A stretch of DNA of 64,000 nucleotides from JAJXWB01 sp037044955. GTDB taxonomy: Bacteria > Pseudomonadota > Alphaproteobacteria > Rhizobiales > Beijerinckiaceae. Every line of letters begins with the position of its first letter. Position 1 is the first letter of the stretch. The DNA lies in contig JBAOHX010000008.1 in assembly GCA_037044955.1 (NCBI GenBank), forward strand, positions 81,942-145,941. Direction: 5' to 3'. Below are positions 44,073 to 55,639 of the stretch, piece by piece. Under the pieces are notes generated by a model. The model worked only from the letters and a program-made list of their open reading frames with translations, had not been told where the DNA came from and made no database searches. The translations under genes and the position numbers were made by a program.

Positions 44073-45485
44073 TCAGACGTGGATGGCGCGCTTGTCGACC
44101 GCCAGCGCGGCTTCCTTGACTGCTTCCGACACGGTCGGATGCGCGTGGCAGGTGCGCGCGAGGTCTTCGGCCGAGCCGCCGAATTCCATGAGCACGCAGG
44201 CTTCCGCGATCAGTTCGCCCGCGCCGAAACCGACGATATGGGCGCCGAGCACGCGGTCGGTGGCGGCGTCGGCGAGGATCTTCACGAAGCCGTCGGCCTT
44301 GCGCATGGCGCGCGCGCGGCCGTTGGCGGTCAGCGGGAACTTGCCGACCTTGTAGGCGACGCCGCGTTCCTTCAGCGCCTCCTCTGTCGCGCCGACGGTG
44401 GCGATCTCGGGGCTGGTGTAGACGACGCCCGGAATGACTTCGTAATTCACATGGCCGTGCTGGCCGGCGAGGATTTCGGCCACCGCAATGCCCTCGTCCT
44501 CGGCCTTGTGCGCGAGCATCGGGCCGCGCACGACATCGCCGATGGCGTAGACGCCGGGCACGCTGGAGGCGAAACGGTCGTCGATGACGACGCGGCCGCG
44601 CTCCAGCGCGACGCCGGCCTCCTCGAGGCCGAGGCCTTCGGTATAGGGCGCGCGACCCGTCGCTATCAGCACGCGGTCGGCGTCGATCGTCTGCGCCTCG
44701 CCGCCGGCGACCGGCTCGAAGCTGACCTTGGCGCTGGCGCCCTTCACGGTCACTTCGGTGACCTTGGAGGCGAGCTTGAACGCGAAGCCCTGCTTCTCGA
44801 GCATGCGCTGGAACTGCTTGACCACTTCGCCGTCCATGCCCGGCAGAATGCGGTCGAGATATTCGATGACGACAACTTCCGCCCCGAGGCGGCGCCAGAC
44901 CGAACCCAGTTCGAGGCCGATCACGCCCGCGCCGACGACGACGAGCTTTTTGGGCACGGCGCCGAGTTCGAGCGCGCCGGTGGAGGAGATCACGACCTTC
45001 TCGTCGACCGCGATCGGCGCGCCGTTCTTGTCGCGCAACACCGCGACATCGGAGCCCGTGGCGATGACGATGTTCTTCGTTTCATGCGTTGTGACAGAGC
45101 CGTCCTCGGCCTTTACTTCCACTTTGCCCGCGCCGGCGATGCGGCCTGCGCCCGACAGCACGTCGACCTTGTTCTTCTTCATGAGGAAGGCGACGCCGTT
45201 GACGTTGGCGGCGACCGTGTCGGCCTTGTGCTTCATCATGGCGGCGAGATCGAGCTTCGGCTTGCCGACGATGACGCCGAGCGCCGGGAAGTCGTGGCTT
45301 GCTTCCTCGAACATTTCGGAGGCGTGCAGCAGCGCCTTCGACGGGATGCAGCCGATGTTGAGGCAGGTCCCGCCGAGCGTCTTGCGCTTCTCGACGATGG
45401 CGACCTTCAGCCCCAACTGCGCTGCGCGAATGGCGCAGACATAACCGCCGGGGCCGGCGCCGATGACGATGAGATCGTAGGCCAT
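44073..45485 (-). CDS. lpdA: Dihydrolipoyl dehydrogenase
   Basis: FAD-dependent E3 component that reoxidises the dihydrolipoyl groups of 2-oxoacid dehydrogenase complexes. The 470 residues show IGAGPGGYVCAIRAAQLGLKVAIVEK, the redox disulfide in GGTCLNIGCIPSKALL, the second nucleotide fold VVVGAGVIGLELGSVW, YAIGDVVRGPMLAHKAEDEG, and the C-terminal HAHPTVSEAVKEAAL with the catalytic His. The longer frame to 45533 adds residues overlapping the upstream gene; the ATG at 45485 is the family start. It is the last gene of the sucAB-lpd unit. Confidence 0.95.
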   Translation of the reverse strand: MAYDLIVIGAGPGGYVCAIRAAQLGLKVAIVEKRKTLGGTCLNIGCIPSKALLHASEMFEEASHDFPALGVIVGKPKLDLAAMMKHKADTVAANVNGVAFLMKKNKVDVLSGAGRIAGAGKVEVKAEDGSVTTHETKNIVIATGSDVAVLRDKNGAPIAVDEKVVISSTGALELGAVPKKLVVVGAGVIGLELGSVWRRLGAEVVVIEYLDRILPGMDGEVVKQFQRMLEKQGFAFKLASKVTEVTVKGASAKVSFEPVAGGEAQTIDADRVLIATGRAPYTEGLGLEEAGVALERGRVVIDDRFASSVPGVYAIGDVVRGPMLAHKAEDEGIAVAEILAGQHGHVNYEVIPGVVYTSPEIATVGATEEALKERGVAYKVGKFPLTANGRARAMRKADGFVKILADAATDRVLGAHIVGFGAGELIAEACVLMEFGGSAEDLARTCHAHPTVSEAVKEAALAVDKRAIHV

Positions 45486-45529
45486 GCGTTCTCTATCCTT
45501 CGTGTGCGAGCGATCCTGCGCTTCGCGCG

Positions 45530-45922
45530 TCACTCGTTGACGTTCTCAAAACCAGTATGCCGCCATTGACCGTTGCGCAGGCCGAAGGCGACCACATTGC
45601 CGTCGCAGTCGATTTCCCATTCGCCCTTCGGCGCGGCGCTGCCCCCCGTCGCCGGTTTCAGAGGGCTGGACTTCAGGCACGACGCAAGTTCGACATATAC
45701 CTGCATCTGTGTCTTGAACCTGCTCGCGGGTATCGACTTCGGCGCGCGATAGACCGTGTTGCGAAGGGGAAAGGCGGTCAGCCTTTCGACGGCCGCCTGA
45801 TCCTTCTTTGCGACCGCCGCCGCGAAATCGGCGCGCAGCTTGCGTAGTTCCGCGGGCGGCTGCTCCGCCGCAAACACCGACGTTGCGAGGAAGGCGGCGG
45901 CGAGAGCGAGCGGCATGCGCAT
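45530..45922 (-). CDS. Small exported protein of unknown function between sucB and lpdA
   Basis: 130 residues with a signal peptide (MRMPLALAAAFLATSVFAA, cleavage before EQPP). The mature region starts with a charged helix (AELRKLRADFAAAVAKKDQAAVERLTAFPL) and contains two cysteines (ASCLKSS, EIDCDGN) that could form a periplasmic disulfide. The arrangement suggests a small NTF2- or DUF4440-like fold, but this is only a resemblance. It lies 14 bp after sucB and 44 bp before lpdA in the same orientation, so it is probably co-expressed with a cytoplasmic TCA complex, which is odd for a secreted protein. Confidence 0.7.
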   Translation of the reverse strand: MRMPLALAAAFLATSVFAAEQPPAELRKLRADFAAAVAKKDQAAVERLTAFPLRNTVYRAPKSIPASRFKTQMQVYVELASCLKSSPLKPATGGSAAPKGEWEIDCDGNVVAFGLRNGQWRHTGFENVNE

Positions 45923-45936
45923 GATTGCGTCTCCGG

Positions 45937-47152
45937 TCAGAGATCGAGCACGAGGCGCGCGGGATCTTCGAGATTTTCCTTCACGCGCACCAGGAAGGTG
46001 ACCGCTTCCTTGCCGTCGACGATGCGGTGATCGTAGGAGAGCGCGAGATACATCATCGGGCGGATCTCGATCTTGCCGCCGACGACCATCGGGCGATCCT
46101 GGATCTTGTGCATGCCGAGAATGCCCGACTGCGGCGCGTTGAGGATCGGCGTCGACATGAGCGAGCCGTAGACGCCGCCGTTCGAAATGGTGAACGTGCC
46201 GCCCTGCATGTCCTCGATGCCGAGCTTGCCGTCGCGGGCGCGCTTGCCGAAATCGCCGATCGCTTTTTCGACCTGCGCGATCCCCATCTGGTCTGCGTCG
46301 CGCACCACCGGCACGACGAGGCCCTTGTCGGTGCCGACCGCCACGCCGATGTGGCAGAAATTCTTGTAGATGATGTCGGTGCCGTCGATCTCGGCGTTGA
46401 CGGCGGGCACTTCCTTCAGCGCCTGGCAGCAGGCCTTCACGAAGAAGCCCATGAAGCCGAGCTTCACGCCGTGCTTCTTCTCGAAAGCGTCCTTGTACTG
46501 GGAACGCAGCGCCATCATCGCGCCCATGTCGACCTCGTTGAAGGTCGTCAGCATGGCGGCGACGTTCTGCGCGTCCTTGAGGCGCCGCGCGATCGTCTGG
46601 CGCAGCTTCGTCATGCGCACGCGTTCTTCACGCGAGGCGTCGGCGGCCGTCGAGGCGGGGCGCGCGGCGACAGGCGCCGCAGCGGCGGGCGGGTTGGCGA
46701 TATGGGCGAGCACGTCGCCCTTCAGCACCTGGCCGCGCTTGCCGGAGCCGGCGACGGCGCCGGTGTCGACGCCGGCGTCGGCGGCGACCTTCGCGGCGGC
46801 GGGGGCGGGCGGCATCGAGGTTCCACCAGCAGGCGCAGCCGCCGGGGCGGGCGCGGCGGCCTTGGCGGGGGCAGGCGCGGCGGCTTTCGGGGCTGCGGCA
46901 GCGGCGCCGGCGGCGCCTTCGGCGATCTGGCCGAGCAAGCGCGCCGGGCGTCACCGTCTCGCCGTCCCTGGCGACGATCTCGGCCAGCACGCCGGAGGCC
47001 GGCGCGTTGACTTCGAGCGTCACCTTGTCGGTCTCGAGCTCGACCAACGGCTCGTCGGCCTTCACCGCATCGCCGGGCTTCTTGAACCACTTGCCGATCG
47101 TCGCCTCGGAAACGGATTTGCCGAGGGTAGGCACCCGAATTTCAGTCGCCAT
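45937..47152 (-). CDS. sucB: 2-oxoglutarate dehydrogenase E2 (dihydrolipoyl succinyltransferase), frameshifted
   Basis: Core of the 2-oxoglutarate dehydrogenase complex. The lipoyl domain (MATEIRVPTLGKSVSEATIGKWFKKPGDAV, lipoylated lysine in ELETDKVTLEV) is in the first frame. One extra base near 46936 shifts the frame at GAL/LGQIAEG. After it come an Ala/Pro linker, the E3-binding domain (KVAADAGVDTGAVAGSGKRGQVLKGDVLAHI) and the catalytic domain with SYDHRIVDGKEAV (HxxxDG). The span is 3n+1; the corrected length is about 404 residues. Starts 95 bp after sucA. Confidence 0.94.
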
Positions 47153-47247
47153 GTCTGTCTCGCCGTTGCGGCGTCCCTGTGAAAATTCTCCGCGCATCAG
47201 CTCATCCGAAAAGTCTGCAACCTTTCGGGCTGACGCGATGAAACGAA

Positions 47248-50239
47248 CTACGCGAAGGCTTCGTCGAGGAAGGCCTTCAATTGCGCGAGATGGCGCGACA
47301 TGGTGCCGGTCGCGGTGGCGGCGGAAGCCGGCCGGCCGACATAGGTCGGGCGCTTGGCCTTGAGGCCTGCCTGGCCGAGCACCCATTCGAGATAGGGCTC
47401 GACGAAGCTCCACGAGCCCATGTTCTTGGGCTCTTCCTGGCACCACACGACGTCGGCCTTCTTGAAGCGGCCCATCTGCTGGACGAGCGATTTCAGCGGG
47501 AAGGGATAGAGCTGCTCGACGCGCAGCAGATAGACGTCGTCGACGCCGCGCTTCTCGCGTTCCTCGTAGAGATCGTAATAGACCTTGCCCGAGCACAGCA
47601 CGACGCGACGGATCTTGTCGTCCTTCACGAGCTTGATCTTCTCGTCCTTCAGGCGCTCGGCGTCGTCGGAGATCCAGCGCTGGAAATACGAGGCCGGGCC
47701 CATCTCGTCGAGGCGCGAGACGCAGCGCTTGTGGCGCAGCAGCGACTTCGGCGTCATGATGATGAGCGGCTTGCGGAAATCGCGCTGCAACTGACGGCGC
47801 AGGATGTGGAAATAATTCGCCGGCGTCGTGCAATTGGCGACCTGCATGTTGTCCTCGGCGCAGAGCTGCAGATAGCGCTCGAGGCGCGCCGAGGAATGCT
47901 CCGGTCCCTGACCCTCGTAGCCGTGCGGCAGCAGGCAGACCAGCCCCGACATGCGCAGCCACTTGCGTTCGCCCGACGAGATGAACTGGTCGAACAGAAC
48001 CTGCGCGCCGTTGGCGAAATCGCCGAACTGCGCTTCCCACAAGGTCAGCGCCTCGGGCTCGGCGAGCGAATAGCCGTATTCGAAGCCGAGCACGGCCTCT
48101 TCCGACAGCATGGAGTTGATGACTTCGTACTTGCCCTGCTTGCCTTCGTTCAGGTGGTTGAGCGGCGCGTAGCGACGCTCGGTCTCCTGATCGATCAGCA
48201 TGGAATGGCGCTGCGAGAAGGTGCCGCGCTCGACGTCCTGACCGGAGAGACGCACGCGATGGCCGTCCCACAGGAAGGTCGCAAAGGCCAGCGCTTCGCC
48301 CATCGCCCAGTCGATGCCTTCGCCGCTCTCGACCATCTTGCGGCGGTTGTCGAGGAAACGCTTGATCGTGCGATGGACGTTGAAGCCTTCGGGCGCCTCG
48401 GTGAGCTTTTCGCCGAGCATCCTGAGATGGCCGATGTCGACGCCGGTCTTGCCGCGGCGGTCGTCGTCGTTCTCGGTCACGGCCTTCAGGCCCGACCAGC
48501 GGCCGTCGAGCCAGTCGGCCTTGTTCGGCTTGTAGGCCTGGCCCGCCTCGAATTCGGCCTCCAGTCGATGACGCCAGTCGCCCAGCATCTTGTCGATTTC
48601 CCCCTTGGTGAGGAGGCCTTCGCCGACCAGCTTCTCGCTGTAGATCTCGAGCGTCGTCTGGTGCGCGCGAATCTTGCGATACATCAGCGGCTGGGTGAAT
48701 CCCGGCTCGTCGCCTTCGTTGTGGCCGAAGCGGCGGTAGCACCACATGTCGATCACGACGGGCTTCTGGAAACGCATGCGGAATTCGGTCGCGACCTTGG
48801 CCGCGAACACCACGGCTTCCGGGTCGTCGCCGTTCACGTGGAAGATCGGCGCTTCCACCATCTTCGCGACATCGGACGGATAGGGCGAGGAGCGCGAGTA
48901 GCGCGGATAGGTGGTGAAGCCGATCTGGTTGTTGATGATGAAGTGGATGGAGCCGCCGGTGCGGTGGCCCTTGAGGCCCGAGAGGCCGAGGCATTCGGCG
49001 ATCACGCCCTGGCCCGCGAAAGCGGCGTCGCCGTGGATCAGCAGCGGCATGACGGCGCGGCGGTCGTCGCGCTTGCAACCGTGCTGGTCCTGCTTGGCGC
49101 GCACCTTGCCGAGCACGACGGGATCGACGATCTCGAGATGCGAGGGATTGGCTGTCAGCGACAGATGAACCTTGTTCGCGTCGAATTCGCGATCCGAGGA
49201 AGCGCCGAGGTGGTACTTCACGTCGCCCGAGCCTTCGACCTCGCCCGGAATGAACGAGCCGCCCTTGAATTCGTGGAACAAGGCGCGGTGCGGCTTGCCC
49301 ATCACCTGGCAGAGCACGTTGAGGCGGCCGCGATGGGCCATGCCGAGCACGATTTCCTTCGCGCCGAGCGCGCCGCCGCGCTTGATGATCTGCTCGAGCG
49401 CCGGGATCATCGATTCGCCGCCGTCGAGGCCGAAACGCTTGGTGCCCGTGTACTTGACGTCGATGAATTTCTCGAAGCCCTCGGCTTCGACCAGCTTCTG
49501 CAGGATCGCGCGCTTGCCTTCCTTGGTGAAGGCGATTTCCTTGTCCGGACCCTCGATGCGCTCCTGCAACCACGACTTCTCCGCGGGATCGGAGATGTGC
49601 ATGAACTCGTAGCCGATGGTCGAGCAATAGGTGCGGCGCAGGATCGCGAGCATTTCGAAAATGGTCGCGTATTCGAGGCCGAGCACGTGGTCGATGAAGA
49701 TCTTGCGGTCGTAGTCGCCGTCCTCGAAACCATAGCTCGAGGGATGCAGCTCCTCGTGATCCATGCGCGCCTCGATGCCGAGCGGATCGAGATTGGCGTG
49801 CAGGTGGCCGCGCATGCGATAGGCGCGGATCATCATGATGGCGCGCACCGAATTGCGGGTGGCGCGCAAGCACGTCGGCGTCGGAGATGGCGGCGCCCTG
49901 GCTTTGAGCCTTCGCCTTGATCTTGTCGCCGAGCGCCTTTTCCGCCGCCGGCCAGTCGCCGTCGAGCGCGTTGACCAGATCGCCCTTCGGCGCGACCGGC
50001 CAGTTCTTGTTCTTCCAGGGCGCGCCGCGCGCGTTCTTCTCGACCGCGGCCCTGTCGTCCTTCAGCGCGTCGAAGAATTCGCGCCATTCCGGATCGACGG
50101 AAGCGGGGTTCTGCTCGTAGGCGTCCTGCAATTGCGCGACGTAGGTCGCGTTGCCGCCGTAGAGAAACGAGGTGTCCGCAAAGGATGCGTTCTGCGCCGA
50201 GCGACCGGAGCCTGCTCCATTCGATCCTGTATCGGCCAT
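47248..50239 (-). CDS. sucA: 2-oxoglutarate dehydrogenase E1, frameshifted
   Basis: Thiamine-diphosphate E1 subunit of the 2-oxoglutarate dehydrogenase complex. The N-terminal 120 or so residues (MADTGSNGAG...TSFLYGGNATYVAQLQDAYEQNP, WREFF) are in one frame. One extra base near 49868 shifts the frame between ADVL and RATRNSVRAIMMIRAYRMRGH. The remainder is complete, with HISDPAEKSWLQERIE, GMAHRGRLNVLCQVMGKP (TPP region) and YVGRPASAATATGTMSRH at the end. The span is 3n+1; corrected length about 996 residues, usual for alphaproteobacteria. Preceded by a hairpin after sucD. Confidence 0.95.
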
Positions 50240-50341
50240 GCTCCACTCCGTTGGATCGCGCGACCCGGGCAGCCGCGCCGGTTCGGACGCGCGCCGATTT
50301 TCTCGCGCGTCCGTTTCATGTCTTCGCAAAAACTATTCCGT

Positions 50342-50365
50342 GCTCCCCGCCCGTGGACGGGGAGC
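50342..50365 (-). other. Intercistronic hairpin between sucD and sucA
   Basis: Perfect 8-bp GC stem (GCTCCCCG / CGGGGAGC) with an 8-nt loop, 10 bp after the sucD stop. The T-run starts only about nine bases later, so it is a weak terminator or an mRNA processing/stability element inside the operon. Confidence 0.45.
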
Positions 50366-50374
50366 GAAAGCCGA

Positions 50375-51258
50375 TCAGCCCTTGAGCAGAGCGGCCAGCG
50401 TCGTTCCAAGACGCGCAGGCGAAGGCGAAACCTTGATGCCGGCCGCTTCCATGGCCGCGATCTTGTCTTCCGCGCCGCCCTTGCCGCCGGAGATGATCGC
50501 GCCGGCATGGCCCATGCGACGTCCGGGAGGGGCGGTGCGGCCCGCGATGAAGCCGACGACAGGCTTCTTGCGGCCACGCTTGGCCTCGTCCTTGAGGAAT
50601 TGCGCGGCGTCTTCTTCCGCCGAGCCGCCGATCTCGCCGATCATGATGATCGACTTGGTCTCGTCGTCGGCCAGGAACATCTCGAGCACGTCGATGAATT
50701 CCGTGCCCTTGACCGGGTCGCCGCCGATGCCGACGGCCGAGGTCTGGCCGAGGCCGACCTGCGTGGTCTGGAACACCGCTTCGTAGGTCAGGGTTCCCGA
50801 GCGCGACACAACGCCCACAGAGCCGCGCTTGAAGATGTTGCCCGGCATGATGCCGATCTTGCATTCGCCGGCCGTCATCACGCCCGGGCAGTTCGGGCCG
50901 ATGAGGCGCGACTTCGAGCCGATCAGCGAGCGCTTCACGCGGATCATGTCCTGAACCGGAATGCCCTCGGTGATGCAGACGATCAGCGGCGTTTCCGCGT
51001 CGATCGCCTCGCAGATCGCGTCGGCGGCGCCCGGCGGCGGAACGTAGATGACGGAAGCGTCGGCGCCGGTCTTCTCGCGCGCTTCGGCGACCGTGTCGAA
51101 GATCGGCAGGCCCAGATGCGTGGCGCCGCCTTTGCCGGGCGAGGTGCCGCCGACCATCCTGGTGCCGTAGGCGATCGCCTGCTCGGAATGGAAGGTGCCG
51201 TTCTTGCCGGTGAAGCCCTGGCAGATGACCTTGGTGTTCTTGTCGATGAGGACGGACA

Positions 51259-51259
<1 letters not shown>
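50375..51259 (-). CDS. sucD: Succinyl-CoA synthetase, alpha subunit
   Basis: CoA-binding and phosphohistidine subunit of the TCA enzyme that makes ATP or GTP from succinyl-CoA. The 294 residues contain GFTGKNGTFHSEQAIAYGT (CoA loop), IGPNCPGVMTAGECKIGIMPG and the GHAGAIISGGKGGAEDK segment with the phosphorylated histidine. The start overlaps the sucC stop by one base (TGATG), so the two subunits are coupled. Confidence 0.96.
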
Positions 51260-52458
<1,199 letters not shown>

Positions 52459-52516
52459 CAGAAACTTCCCTCCTCACGCCCGCGTCTTTCCGCGCGCGAC
52501 GAACGTCGGTCGATGT

Positions 52517-52545
52517 GAAAACGCCGGCGAGCGAGGTCGCCGGCG
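52517..52545 (-). terminator. Terminator-like hairpin between mdh and sucC
   Basis: Perfect 8-bp stem CGCCGGCG / CGCCGGCG with an 8-nt loop, followed on the minus strand by TTTT. It sits 11 bp after the mdh stop and could attenuate read-through into sucCDAB. Confidence 0.65.
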
Positions 52546-52555
52546 CTGTTCGAAA

Positions 52556-53519
52556 TCAGGCGAAAGCCGGATCGATCTTCTTGCAGGCTTCGATGAGGCC
52601 CTGCACCGCGGCGACCGACTTCTTGAACATTTCGGTCTCGGCGGCGTCGAAGGCGACCTCGACCACCTTTTCCACGCCATTGGCGCCGATGACGGCGGGA
52701 ACGCCGACATACATGTCCTTCACGCCGTACTGGCCGCTCAGATGCGCGGCGATGGGGAGAATGCGGCGCTGGTCGTTGAGGTAGGCTCTCAGCCATGGCG
52801 ATGGCGGAGGCCGCCGGCGCATAGAAGGCCGAGCCGGTCTTGAGCAGCGCGACGATCTCGCCGCCGCCCTTGCGGGTGCGCTCGACGATGGCGTCCAGCT
52901 TCTCCTGCGTGAGCCAGCCCATCTTGACGAGGTCGGGCAGCGGCACGCCGCCGACGGTCGAGTGGCGGACGAGCGGGACCATGTCGTCGCCGTGGCCGCC
53001 GAGCGTCATGGCGTGCACGTCCTTGACCGACACGTTGAGCGCCTCGGCGAGGAAGTAACGGAAGCGGGCGGAGTCGAGCACGCCGGCCATGCCGACGACC
53101 TTGTTGGCCGGCAGGCCCGAAGCCTTCTGCAGCGCCCAGACCATGGCGTCGAGCGGGTTGGTGATGCAGATGACGAAGGCGTTGGGGGCGTATTGCTTGA
53201 TGCCGGCGCCGACCGAGGCCATCACCTTGAGATTGATGCCGAGCAGGTCGTCGCGGCTCATGCCGGGCTTGCGCGGCACGCCGGCGGTCACGATGATGAC
53301 GTCCGCGCCGGCGATGTCCTTGTAGTCGTTCGCGCCCGAGAGCTTCGCGTCGAAGCCGTCGACGGGGGAGGATTCGGCGAGGTCGAGCGCCTTGCCCTGC
53401 GGCGTGCCTTCGGCGATGTCGAACAGGATGATGTCGCCGAGTTCCTTGAGGCCGGCGAGATGGGCCAAGGTGCCGCCGATCTGGCCGGCTCCGATCAATG
53501 CGATTTTCTTACGCGCCAT
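52556..53519 (-). CDS. mdh: Malate dehydrogenase, frameshifted
   Basis: NAD-dependent TCA enzyme of the LDH-like alphaproteobacterial type. The first 245 or so residues (KKIALIGAGQIGGTLAHLAGLK, the TAGVPRKPGMSRDDLLGIN loop, ITNPLDAMVW, active-site GGHGDDMVPL) are in one frame. One extra base near 52787 shifts it at AIAMAE/AYLNDQRRILPIAAHLSGQYGVKDMY, and the C-terminal helix follows in the new frame. The span is 3n+1 and the corrected length is 320 residues, the usual size. It heads the mdh-sucCDAB cluster. Confidence 0.94.
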
Positions 53520-53832
53520 GAGTGTCCATCCCTGTCGAACCGCCCGAAGGCTAGACTGGGCGGACGGTCTGTCGCCCGCCATTTGCCTGTCGTCCGTCAG
53601 GCCGGTCTTGCCCGGCCCCGCGAACGCCGCGCTTCTTTGAACCGATCGCGCGAAACTGGCAAGGCAACGAAAGACTCAGACGCCTGCGGGAACCGGAAGA
53701 GCGGCATGGCGACGCCAGGATCGGCGGCCATCGCGCCGAAAAGTCAGTGCGTTACCATTCGCCAAGCATGGCGCCCGAAGCACAGACGACCGGTTACAGA
53801 TTTCATAAAATGTCATTTGTACGGGTTTTGCG
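53520..53832. other. 313-bp intergenic region upstream of mdh
   Basis: No gene seen. It lies between the mdh start and the 3' end of the TetR gene, so it should contain the main promoter of the mdh-suc cluster on the minus strand. AT-richer sequence around 53,790-53,830 is the most likely place, but I cannot fix a -35/-10 pair. Confidence 0.5.
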
Positions 53833-54447
53833 TCAGTATCGGCCCGCCCGAAGCTCCTGCATAAGCAATCGGGTCACGCGCCCGGAACGGGTGTTCAGGG
53901 CCGTCCGCGCAGTCTTCGCGTCCAGCGCGATCGCAACCGGGTGGACGAAGCGGTGCGCCACGTCGAACACCAGCGACAGCGCCCGCTGCAGGTCGACCTG
54001 GCGGAAATTGCCCTGGGCGAACCCCTCCTCGATCGTGCGTTGCACCGCCATCTGCAGCCGGCCGCGATGCTTGCGGGCGACAGGGGCGTCGACCTGCGCC
54101 GCCTCGACGAGAATGCGGAACAATTGCGGATCGCGCTCCAGCTTGTCGCGATAGGCGCGCTGGATGGCGAACAGGATGCGCTCCAGCTTGTCGGGCGCGG
54201 GGTCGGGGCTTTCCGCGATCACCCGCACTTCCGCCTCGATCGGTTTCAGCCAGGCGGCGGTGACCTCCTCGATCAGCGCCGCCTTGGACGGGAAATAGCG
54301 GTAGACGTTGGCGTGCGACATGCCGGCGGCCTCCGCTATCGCCACGACGGTGGCGCGGCGCGGGCCGTAGCGGCGCAGGAAGGTCGCGGCCGCCTCCATG
54401 ATGCGCGCGTCGGCCGGAAGATCGCTCTGCTTCGCTTCGGCCGGCAT
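53833..54447 (-). CDS. TetR family transcriptional regulator
   Basis: 204 residues. The N-terminal helix-turn-helix (ARIMEAAATFLRRYGPRRATVVAIAEAAGMSHANVYRYFPSKAALIEEV) is intact; the C-terminal ligand domain is not assigned. It sits between zapE and mdh. The stop of zapE is only 6 bp upstream of its start, so it may be co-transcribed with zapE. Target genes are unknown; an effect on the downstream mdh-suc genes is possible but unproven. Confidence 0.9.
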   Translation of the reverse strand: MPAEAKQSDLPADARIMEAAATFLRRYGPRRATVVAIAEAAGMSHANVYRYFPSKAALIEEVTAAWLKPIEAEVRVIAESPDPAPDKLERILFAIQRAYRDKLERDPQLFRILVEAAQVDAPVARKHRGRLQMAVQRTIEEGFAQGNFRQVDLQRALSLVFDVAHRFVHPVAIALDAKTARTALNTRSGRVTRLLMQELRAGRY

Positions 54448-54453
54448 GGCGCC

Positions 54454-55626
54454 TCAGGTCTCCACGATGCCGCCGGTGTCGCCGGAGGCGTCCGACAGAG
54501 AGCCGTGCGGCAGGGCGAGATATTCGGTCGACTGCATCTCGATCAGCCGCGACACCGTGCGGTCGAACTCGAAGGCCTCGTGACCTTCCGTCCCGGCGTA
54601 GAGCGCCTGCGGCGGCGCTGCGGCCGCGGCCACCAGCTTGACGCGATGATCGTAGAGCGCGTCGATCAGCACGATGAAACGCTTAACCTCGTTGCGCTTG
54701 GCCGGATCGAGCACGGGAACGCCGTCCATGACGATCGTGTGATAGACGCGCGCGATCTCGACGAAATCGGTCGCGCCGAGCGGGCGGTCGCAGAGATCGG
54801 CGTAGCCGACGCGCGCGACATTGTGCGCGGCCTCGGGAATCGACACGTCTCGGCCGAAGACGCGCACGCTGTCCGGGGCGCCGCGCTCGACGCCGGTGAG
54901 CGCATGAAACAATCCTTGCAGCTTCGCCGTGGCGTCTGGCCCGAGCGGCGTGAACCAGACTTCCGATCCCGTGAGCTTCTCCAGACGAAAGTCGGTGCGC
55001 GCCTCGAGCTTGGCCACCTCCATGCGTTGCCGGATCATTTCGATGAACGGCACGAACAGCGCGCGATTGAGGCCGTCGCGGTAGAGGTCGCCGGGCTCGA
55101 CATTGGAGGTCGCCACGACGACGACGCCTTTCGCGAACAGGGCCTGAAACAGCCGCCCGAGAATCATGGCGTCGGCGATGTCGGTCACCGCGAATTCGTC
55201 GAAGCAGAGGAGCCAGGCCTCTTCGGCGAGATCGGCGGCGATCGGCGCGATCGGGTCGTCGCCCTTCACCGCGCCGACCTTCTTCTTCTGCCGCCATTCG
55301 TGCACGCGCGCGTGCACGTCGGCCATGAAGGAATGGAAATGCGCGCGGCGCTTGCGGCGGACCTCGACCGTGTCGAAGAACAGGTCCATCAGCATGGTCT
55401 TGCCGCGCCCGACCGAGCCCCAGATGTAGAGGCCGCGCGGCGGCTCAGGCGACTTGCGCGCGCCGAACAGCCAGCCGAGCGCGCTCGACTTGCGCGCCAT
55501 GCGCGATTCGGCGAGCGCGACACAGAGCGCGTCGAGCCGCTTCACCGCCTCGACCTGCGCGGGGTCGCGCTCGATCTCGCCGCGCGCGACGCGCTCCGAA
55601 TAACGTCTGTGAATCGTGCCGGACAT
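54454..55626 (-). CDS. zapE: Cell division protein ZapE (AFG1-like ATPase)
   Basis: AAA-type ATPase that associates with the Z-ring and is needed under stress or low oxygen in E. coli. The 390 residues hold Walker A GSVGRGKTMLMDLFF, HFHSFMADVHARVHEW, Walker B LLCFDEFAVTDIADAMIL, sensor ATSNVEPGDLYRDGLNR and the C-terminal FIVLIDALYDHRVKLVAAA. In many Rhizobiales the gene lies directly upstream of mdh; here a TetR gene is between them. Confidence 0.92.
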   Translation of the reverse strand: MSGTIHRRYSERVARGEIERDPAQVEAVKRLDALCVALAESRMARKSSALGWLFGARKSPEPPRGLYIWGSVGRGKTMLMDLFFDTVEVRRKRRAHFHSFMADVHARVHEWRQKKKVGAVKGDDPIAPIAADLAEEAWLLCFDEFAVTDIADAMILGRLFQALFAKGVVVVATSNVEPGDLYRDGLNRALFVPFIEMIRQRMEVAKLEARTDFRLEKLTGSEVWFTPLGPDATAKLQGLFHALTGVERGAPDSVRVFGRDVSIPEAAHNVARVGYADLCDRPLGATDFVEIARVYHTIVMDGVPVLDPAKRNEVKRFIVLIDALYDHRVKLVAAAAAPPQALYAGTEGHEAFEFDRTVSRLIEMQSTEYLALPHGSLSDASGDTGGIVET

Positions 55627-55639
55627 TCCGCGTCCCAGA

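Noticed and set aside
25490..49870. Programmed +1 frameshifting as an explanation for the broken genes
   Set aside because: The sites share no slippery sequence, stop-codon context or downstream structure, and they lie in unrelated housekeeping genes not known to frameshift.
47281..49920. An 879-codon open frame antisense to sucA
   Set aside because: Mirror of the sucA coding frame. No motif and no ribosome-binding site.
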